Positions 7,186 through 13,937 of a stretch of 13,937 nt of DNA are shown here, piece by piece; position 1 is the first letter of the stretch, and each line of letters opens with the position of its first letter. The position numbers and the translations under genes were made by a program. The notes beneath the pieces are model-generated. The model saw only the letters and a program-made list of their open reading frames with translations. It ran no database searches and was not told the origin of the DNA. The stretch is from Podochytrium sp. JEL0797 (lineage: Eukaryota; Chytridiomycota; Chytridiomycetes; Chytridiales; Chytriomycetaceae), in contig JADGJG010000700.1 in assembly GCA_027596195.1 (NCBI GenBank), forward strand, positions 1 through 13,937, read 5' to 3'.

Positions 7186-10100
7186 ATGAAAGCCGGCCGC
7201 AACGTGTCCGCCGCCAAGACGACCGCCACATTCGGCGAAACCGCGTTCCAGACCGACCTCGGCCCAGACCTCTCGATCCATGCGCCAAGCGCGCTGGATT
7301 CCGATTCCGCGCCGCGCGAAGTCACGACAGCGTCCGTCACGTCCACCCTCTCGACACGTCTCGCCCAGGGAATCACGTACACCAACATCGGTAGTCGCGT
7401 CTGTATCTCTGTGAATCCAAGCCGCGACATGGAGAATCGTCTGGCTGTGAGTTCCAAGCGCGCCGTGGCCTTTTCGGGTGGAGACAAAGAGAGTTCGCAG
7501 ATGAGCGAGGAGGCGGACCCTGGCAACGGAGCTCACGTGCTGCAAGTTGTGGAGAATGCGTATATCCACTGCGTGCAGGGGAAGGAAGATCAGGGAATTG
7601 TTTTGCTGTGAGTTGGCCCCCCTTTTCCCACTTCCCTTTTCTCACACTCCACTCACCTCACATCTAAAACAGCGGCGCAGCGAATTCGGGCAAGACCTCC
7701 ACCCATTCTCTGATTGCCGCACATCTTGCTGCTATTGCCACTCCTCGCAGCTCGGGATCGCGCCGCATCGAACAACGCATTTTGCTGGTTTCACAACTCC
7801 TGACCCCCTTCACCGACGCGCATGGCAAAACCGGCAAGAAATCCATCTACGCGTCCTCCACCGAGTATCAATTCTCGCACAAGGGTTGCCTCGTTGGTTG
7901 CAAGCCAGTTCTCGCCCCGATCCCTGGCTGCACGCGCGAATTCGTTCCTCAGGTCTTGGCCTGGATGCTCGCTGGTCTCTCACAAGAGCAACGCACCAAG
8001 TTTCTCATCCCGCCATCCCACAAGTTTGCTCTCATCCATCAGCACTCGGTCGCTTCCCCTTCTTCCTTCACGAAACGCTCCCACCTCCACAACGAGCCTC
8101 TTGACAAGTCCAATTTCACCACCTTCCTCAAAAGCATGACTGAATTTGGCTTCAAGCCAAAGCACGTTGACGGGATTCTTTTGGCTCTGAGCGTGATTCT
8201 CCACCTCGGGGATTTTGTCTTCACCGAATCGGCGGATTTTCCCTGCCATGTCAAAGACCCCGAATCGACGCTCGTGCCACTCTCGCGACTCCTGGAAGTG
8301 GAACCGACTGCTCTTCAAGATATTCTCGTGAACCGCTTCATTCCAGAGTCTGCGACCGTCTCCAATAGCTTCACTGTGATTTTGTCGGCCGCGGAAGCTT
8401 CAGTCCGCCGCGATGCATTGGTGCGTGCGTTGTATCAGCAGGTTGTGACGTGGCTGGTGGTTCGGATCAACAAGAAGGTGTGCATGGAGGAAGTGGTTGG
8501 GTACGCGAATCACGTTCAAGTCGTGGATTTTCCTGGTGTCGACGCTTCTCAGGTAGGCTCCCTCCTCTTCTCTTCTCTTCTAAACGTGTTGACCTAATTC
8601 GTGAATTATTTGCAGAATGAGTTCGGGTTGCGCGAGCTGCTGGTCGATTTCGCGCAGTCCAAGCTGCTTCATTCTGCTTCCAAACAAGTCTTCAACGAAC
8701 AACAGTTTGTCGACGAAGGAATCGAAAACTCGGCGCGCAACGGCATGAGCAGCCAGTCCATTGAGTCCGTTGTCGACGCCGAAACGCGTTTCTTGAAAAT
8801 GCTGGCGGAACACTCGCGTCTCCATCTCGAACGAGCCCAAGGAAACCGCGACTTTGACGAAGAGTTCTTGGCTGCAGCTGCCGCCACCAGTGACTTTTGC
8901 CAACGCGTCAAGCATGACAAAAATCCGCTTCTGTTCTCTCTCAAGCTCGACGGCGACGGATCCTTGGCTGGCCACAAGTTTTGCGCGCACGGATGGGTCG
9001 GGTCCAACACCACCGGGACACAAGTGCTGCATGAACTCATTCGTATTCTCGACGGCTCCATCAACACCAACTCCATTCTGGCTCAAATCTTGACGGTCAA
9101 CGAATCCGCGGAACCAACAGTCTCCATTTCATCCGAGCTCGTTTCCGTGTTGGGTGACCTCACCGACTCTCTGCAAGACACAAACCTCTGGGTGATTCCC
9201 CATATTCGCGTCTCGGATATCCCCAACTCTCTGCGTGTCGACCCGCTTTGTGTCGCGCTCCAGGTCCAGCGCCTCCACCTCGTTGACATGGCCCACTCGC
9301 TGGGACCACTCTACACATCCAAAATGACCCACCGCGCGTTCGCCGACAGATACAACGCGTGTTCTCAAGTCGAAGACGCGTCGAGCGTGATTCGCTTCCA
9401 AGACGCCGTGGCCGCTTGTTCGGCAATTGCGTTGTCGTTCGGATACAAAAACCTCGATGTGGCGATGGGAAGCCGACACGTGTTTGTTTCGGAATTCGCG
9501 TGGAGGGAGCTCGAGGCGCATTTAGGGCTGATTGAGATCAAGAACCGCGAGTCCTCGGATGAGATTGCCGTGATGGATGATTATTTTATGGAGTCAGCGA
9601 ACGGGGACGCGCCGGATGATTCTTCCACGCAAGGAGTTTCGAGACGGTTGGAAACGTTGGTGGATGTGAAGGGTGTGAGTGAGAAGCAGGCCGGAGCTGC
9701 CCCGAAAGTCGTTGCGCCGATTTCCAAGTTACGCCGCAAGTGGGTTTGTTTGACTTGGACGTTGACGTGGTGGATTCCGAGTTACTTTTTGCGCGTGTGT
9801 TGCAAGATGAAGCGGAAGGATGTGCAGATGGCGTGGAGGGAGAAAGTCACGGTGAGTGTTTGATTTGCCGAAACCGCAACATGAGTCTGATTTTGTTGCT
9901 TGCATCCAGCTCTGCCTTATCTCTGCCTTTCTCTGTGCTATTGTTCTATTCTTTATCATTGGTCTTGGTCGCATCCTCTGCCCGCTCCAAAAAGTTCTGT
10001 CCCAAGGCGAGATTGACGGCATGACCTCATTGAGCAAGCCCATCGTGTCCTTGTATGGTGCATATTACCAAATCCCCGATATTGTCCGCGATCACGTCGA

Positions 10101-12955
10101 TAACAACAACTTTTTGAGCAAATCGGCCATGAAAGAGGTGCGTGAATTTCTCGTTTCGATTTTCGCTCTCAAAACTCGTATACTCTAAATAGACTGTTCT
10201 GGGCCACGATGTCTCTGCAATGTTCTACAAAACCACCGTTTGGTCCAACTACTGCAAGCTCCCACAGCCGTCAGGTTTCGACAACCTCGTTCGCGTGATT
10301 CCAACGAACGCCATCAAGGTCTGGTATCCGCACCAAGGCAACGACGCGACCACCAACAAGCCCCTTGACTACGTGGCCAGCTTGCAATACATGCGCAAAG
10401 GAATGGTGGCCCGAGACCCGACGTGGATCCAAAGCTTCCTCGGCGCCGACCCGCTCAACAACAAGCTCCTCGTGGCGTACGGCAACGTGTATGATATTTC
10501 CGCTTACGCGTCGCCGACGTCGCCTCAAACTTTTTTGGGGTCCAATATTGGCAAGATTATTGACCAGTTGGGAGGCAGCGGGGTCGATGCGACGTCGTTT
10601 CTGGAGCAAGTCCGGAAGCTCGAAGGGCATACGAAGTGGGAGGCCTATATGGGTTGTTTGAACGGCCTGTTCTTGACGGGAGTCGTGGATCACCGGATGG
10701 ACGAGAAGTGTTTGATTTCCAACTACATCATGCTGGGAGCGAGTAGTATTCTGGTGCTGATTATTGGACTGAAGGTTCGTGAGTTGCGTTTTTTTTTGGG
10801 GAGGGGGGGCGTATTTTATTCATTGGCAAATCAGTTTTTCACTGCGCTCTCATGCGTCGGGCGCACGATGCCTCAAAACCACGACAAGTATGTGTTGGTA
10901 CAAGTACCGTGCTACACAGAAGGTCAAGAGAGCTTGATCAGGACGTTCGAATCCGTGCTCTTGTCGCTTTACCAGGATTCCAAAAAGATTCTGTTTGTGA
11001 TTTCCGACGGGTGAGGAATGGGTTTATGAAATTTGGGTTCAACATGTTCTGACTGTCCTCGGTTTCTCGCAGCATGATTGTTGGTGCAGGAAACGACCGT
11101 CCCACGCCGAGAATTGCGCTCGATGTTCTCGGATGGAACGGACAAGAGCCAGAAGCCGTGCTGTTCCATTCTCTGGGAGATGGCATGAAGCAAGTCAACA
11201 TGGCCAAGGTTCGGATGTCCTTTCGTTGATTATTTGTTTTCAACTCTGTCCGAGCTCATCACTTCCGCGTATTTCTTTTTTGCAGGTTTACTCTGGATAT
11301 TACGCCATCAACCAGAAGAAGATGCCGTATATCGTGGTCGCCAAAGTCGGAACCCCGAACGAGCTGAACCGTCCAGGAAATCGGTGCGTTTTTGGATTTG
11401 CTGTATTTTCCCTCCCCCGCGCAGACACAAAATTCGTCGGAGCTCACACGCTTCGAACCATTCTCAAACTCCCCCAAACCAGCGGAAAACGTGACTCCCA
11501 ACTCCTCATCATGAGTTTCCTCAACCACGTGCACTTTGACTCCGAAATGAACCCCATGGAACTCGAAATCGTGCGCCATTTTCGCGAAGGACTCGGAATG
11601 GACCCCAAGTGGCTCGAATACCTGCTCTGGATCGACGCCGACACGGAAATTGCGCAGGACTCCATCAACCGCTTGGTCTCGTGTCTCATTGCGGATTCCA
11701 AGGTCATTGGCATCTGTGGGGAGACGCAAGTCGGGAATGAGATGGAATCGTGGGTGACCATGATTCAGGTGTATGAGTATTTCATTTCGCATCACTTGTC
11801 GAAACAGTTTGAGTCTGTGTTTGGGGCTGTGACGTGTTTGCCGTGAGTATTTCTATTTGCCACACACACCCCAATGCGCGGAGTGAATTATAAAACCCCG
11901 GTTTCTTTTTTGGGCAGCGGGTGTTTCTCCATGTACCGAATCCGCGCCGCCAACAAAACCGCCTTCCTCATCTCCAACGACGTGATCCGTGACTTCTCCA
12001 TCAACCAAGTCGACACGCTGCACCTCAAGAACCTGCTGCACCTCGGCGAGGATCGATACCTGACAACCCTCATGATGAAACACTTTCCCGCGCACAAGCT
12101 TTCCTTCTCGCCGGACGCCAAGTGCAAAACGCAGGCTCCTGCCCAGTGGAAAGTGTTTGTGAGTCAACGACGTCGGTGGATCAATTCGACGGTGCATACG
12201 TTGTTTGAGTTGCTTTTGTTGCCGCAGTTGTGTGGTTGCTGTTTGTGTTCGATGCGCGTGTTGGTGTATGTTGATTTGTTTTCGACGTTGGCTCAGCCTT
12301 CCGGTATGTTTTGAATTTTAATATGGCAGTTGGTGTTTGTGCTAATTCTGGTGGTTCAGCGATCGCGTACTTTGGCTACCTCGCGTATTTGGCTGTGACA
12401 GACGGGGGCGGCGTTCCTCTGTTCTCTCTGATTATGATTGCGGCGATTTACGGCGTCCAGCTTGTCATTTTTATGGTCAAGGGAGAATTCCAGCATCTCG
12501 GATGGATGTGCATTGTACGTTTCGATTTCCTTCGCCCCCAATTTTCCCCAACTTGCTCCTCAAAGCATTTTTATTGTGCAGTATCTGCTGGCTATTCCCA
12601 TTTACAGCTTCTATCTCCCGATGTACGCGTTTTGGCATTTCGACGACTTTTCTTGGGTGAGTTTCGTTGTCTCCAACGAATTGATTTGTCAACGCACCTC
12701 ATTTTTTTCACGACACGCAGGGAAACACGCGTATTGCCGTCGACCAACACGGAGGCCGATTGTACGAGAACGCCGAGGATGAAGTCGTGAGTACCTCTTC
12801 TCCCCACTTCTCCCCCTTTCGTCGTTGCTTTCCGTCTCTAACATTGGGTACCCTTCCCGACAAGAAAGTATGACCCATCCTTCATTCCCATGAAGAAGTG
12901 GGCCGATAAGGAACAAGAGCTGATTCAACAGTACCAGAAGCAAGTCTTGATCTGA
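7186..12955 (+). CDS. Chitin synthase with myosin-like motor domain (class V/VII)
   Basis: Fourteen exons: 7186-7607, 7673-8552, 8616-9851, 9910-10137, 10193-10774, 10835-11010, 11073-11208, 11286-11383, 11483-11842, 11918-12303, 12360-12514, 12582-12656, 12721-12786, 12869-12955. They join to 1628 residues. The enzyme polymerises UDP-GlcNAc into chitin at the plasma membrane. Order of parts: myosin-like domain (about 1-780), two membrane helices (about 825-870), cytochrome b5-like domain (about 1015-1090), a third helix (about 1100-1120), catalytic core (1120-1465) and C-terminal helices (1465-1575). SWGNTR across exons 12 and 13 is the division 2 signature. The start at 7186 has A at -3; an in-frame ATG at 7066 would add 40 Pro/Thr-rich residues. 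Intron 11384-11482 (99 bp) is stop-free and in frame, but removing it restores RPGNRGKRDSQ. The protein ends at [17 protein letters not shown] without the C-terminal DEK domain usual in ascomycete class V enzymes. Confidence 0.93.
7420..9530 (+). other. Myosin-like motor domain of the chitin synthase
   Basis: The nucleotide-binding P-loop is GAANSGKT (residues 142-149), created across the first splice and matching GxxxxGKT though not the myosin GESGAGKT. Switch II is recognisable as [11 protein letters not shown], where related chitin synthases usually have DFPGF. Where switch I (NxNSSRFGK) is expected the sequence reads [15 protein letters not shown], so its Asn, paired Ser and Arg are not preserved in place. 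The domain is shorter and more divergent than in true myosins. In fungi this domain helps deliver or anchor the enzyme at growth sites along actin, and ATP hydrolysis is not always required. I infer a weak or inactive ATPase. Confidence 0.75.
10470..10690 (+). other. Cytochrome b5-like domain of the chitin synthase
   Basis: The segment [12 protein letters not shown], followed by [15 protein letters not shown] and DATSF, matches the b5-like fold found between the motor and catalytic parts of class V/VII enzymes. The haem-ligand HPGG motif is absent, so haem binding is not expected. It sits between predicted membrane helices. Confidence 0.75.
10835..12303 (+). other. Family 2 glycosyltransferase (chitin synthase) catalytic core
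   Basis: Exons 6 to 10 carry the full set of processive synthase motifs. QVPCYTEG and [17 protein letters not shown] belong to the UDP-GlcNAc site; WIDADTE places the metal-binding DAD at residues 1304-1306. AVTCLPGCFSMYR precedes LGEDRYL (G1416, E1417, D1418; catalytic Asp D1418), followed by the product-binding QRRRW (1456-1460). Several motifs are completed only across introns, which confirms the exon borders. All residues known to be needed for catalysis appear present, so the enzyme should be active. Confidence 0.92.
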
Positions 12956-12970
12956 TTTGAATTTGTTTGG

Positions 12971-12976
12971 AATAAA
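12971..12976 (+). terminator. Polyadenylation signal of the chitin synthase gene
   Basis: AATAAA begins 16 bases after the TGA stop at 12953-12955, in an A/T-rich stretch. Confidence 0.6.
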
Positions 12977-13083
12977 CAAATCTTATGGAAACCTCACACC
13001 CCAATTAGTACCTTATAATAACAACATTTGGCGCCACCTCCTGTGCCAGTCGACACCATAATTTTTTTAATAGAGATTTTCAA

Positions 13084-13880
13084 AGCTTGCCTCGCACCTC
13101 TCAGGCCGGCCGCGCTTCTCAGATTAGTCGAGTCCCTCGAATTAGCCGAGTTTCTCAGTTTTCAATAGGCCGCGGCTGTATATTATTATCAGCGGTCTTG
13201 TGGCTCTCTGCGCCGTCACAGTCGGAGTCCTTGGATGGTGAGATTCAATACCAGCAGTTAGCCGCGTCCCTTCTTTGGACTCACATACCTCAAAAACTTA
13301 CATCTTATATAAAGGCAGCTTACCCTCGGTGCCGGAAGCGATAACCTCGACACCTTGATGGAGGAAACCGAGCATCTCGTATCCAGCTTGATCATTTCGT
13401 ATTTTATGGAAACGACGGAAACACTCTCTTCAATAACGCTGATCCAATCTCACATGGAAATTCGCTATGGCCGCATTTGACATATTTGAAGAGCAGTACA
13501 TTATTGTGACCTATTTGGACATGGATTCTGTAAACCTTCGGTTGGAAATGCTATCACCAACCACCAGAGACACCATCTCTGGAATCATTGTTGGGTTCGT
13601 TGTCATTGGGCGCTTTTTTGCCATTTTGATTGGAATTCAATTGGATGGCGTGTCAAAACAAATCAAGTTGCTGAAAGATTTGAAGTTCAAGGAAGTCCTG
13701 AGTCGAAGGACCGAATTGAAGGACCATTCTTTCATTTACGAACTGGCAGAGCTTCAGAAATGTTTTAATGAAATGATGATCAAGTTCTTAAAGCTGTTGG
13801 AATCAAATGACTTTCTGCATGACCCTACTGTATTTTTTGAAGAAGCGCGTTTCGGAATTGTCAGATATGCAAATCTTTGA
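13084..13880 (+). pseudogene. Remnant of a transmembrane sensor/receptor gene
   Basis: Three pieces in different frames look like one collapsed membrane receptor. First, 13097-13168 encodes Ser/Arg-rich repeats without an ATG. Second, a frame starting near 13173 gives RLYIIISGLVALCAVTVGVL, a clean membrane helix; a possible intron 13238-13314 (GTGAGA...AAAG) joins it to QLTLGAGSDNLDTLMEE and HLVSSLIISYFMETTETLSS, ending at TGA 13478-13480. Third, from 13467 another frame gives a 137-residue stretch with YIIVTYLDMDSV, a second helix (about 13572-13643) and the juxtamembrane VSKQIKLLKDL...FIYELAELQKCFNEM. Helix, extracellular start, extracellular end, helix and linker fit a Cache/HAMP-like sensor of a cyclase or kinase that lost the middle of its sensor domain and its output domain. 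The exact family is an inference; the last piece could alternatively be a small live gene. Confidence 0.55.
13097..13168 (+). repeat. Degenerate 18-bp tandem repeat, four units
   Basis: Units at 13097-13114, 13115-13132, 13133-13150 and 13151-13168 align without gaps. The shared pattern is about yyTCTCAGxxTAGyCGAG, best seen in units 2 and 3. In one frame they encode hexapeptides of the form [AV]SQISR, giving SQISRVPRISRVSQFS. The repeat directly precedes the first membrane helix of the receptor remnant and was probably its cytoplasmic N-terminal tail. Confidence 0.6.
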
Positions 13881-13937
13881 GAAAAAAAGAGATGACTCAT
13901 CTTCCGTTGGCGTTGGCATAGTTTTCTACTTTGTGGA

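Noticed and set aside
10779..10784. Stronger GTGAGT donor four bases after the chosen GTTCGT donor at 10775
   Set aside because: Using it with the only good acceptor (10834) shifts the frame and destroys the conserved GLKFFTAL segment.
11384..11482. Reading straight through as exon
   Set aside because: It is open, but splicing restores the family-typical RPGNRGKRDSQ and the ends are good GT/AG sites.
1..13937. tRNA, rRNA, CRISPR arrays, transposon ends or biosynthetic/defence cluster
   Set aside because: None could be seen by eye; the only tandem repeats are coding trinucleotide runs and the 18-bp units at 13097-13168.

Overview
This is a fungal nuclear window. Genes are broken by short (50-99 bp) GT-AG introns with CTRAY-like branch sites, polyadenylation signals follow stop codons, and the largest gene is a myosin-motor-like chitin synthase of the fungal class V/VII type. 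A decayed receptor-like gene at the right edge, a secreted SIMPL-domain protein and the missing DEK domain on the chitin synthase make me lean towards an early-diverging, chytrid-like fungus. That placement is an inference.

Layout, left to right. (1) 1-4358, plus strand: the 3' part of a gene for a long Ser/Pro-rich, mostly disordered protein with coiled coils and several internally repeated short motifs; no known family recognised. (2) 4554-5436, plus: a four-exon gene for a secreted, 229-residue SIMPL (YggE/DUF541-like) protein. (3) 5498-5877, minus: a truncated, frameshifted pseudogene of the radical-SAM protein HemW/RSAD1. (4) 5918-7008, minus: a complete three-exon ribokinase. (5) 7186-12955, plus: a 14-exon chitin synthase of about 1628 residues with an N-terminal myosin-like domain, a cytochrome b5-like domain and a family 2 glycosyltransferase core, divergent from the ribokinase across about 177 bp. 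(6) 13084-13880, plus: remnants of a transmembrane sensor/receptor gene, with a degenerate 18-bp tandem repeat at its start.

The genes look like an ordinary eukaryotic neighbourhood, not a pathway cluster. The chitin synthase builds cell wall; the ribokinase feeds ribose into the pentose phosphate pool; the SIMPL protein enters the secretory route. I see no operon-like logic, mobile element, CRISPR array, tRNA or rRNA. Two decayed genes in 14 kb suggest active gene turnover.

The most unusual signal is compositional: several longer exons start C-rich and end G-rich in the sense direction and then reset at the next exon. The ribokinase shows it on the opposite strand, so it follows transcription and not the chromosome strand. 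All exon boundaries were read by eye from splice consensus and frame continuity.
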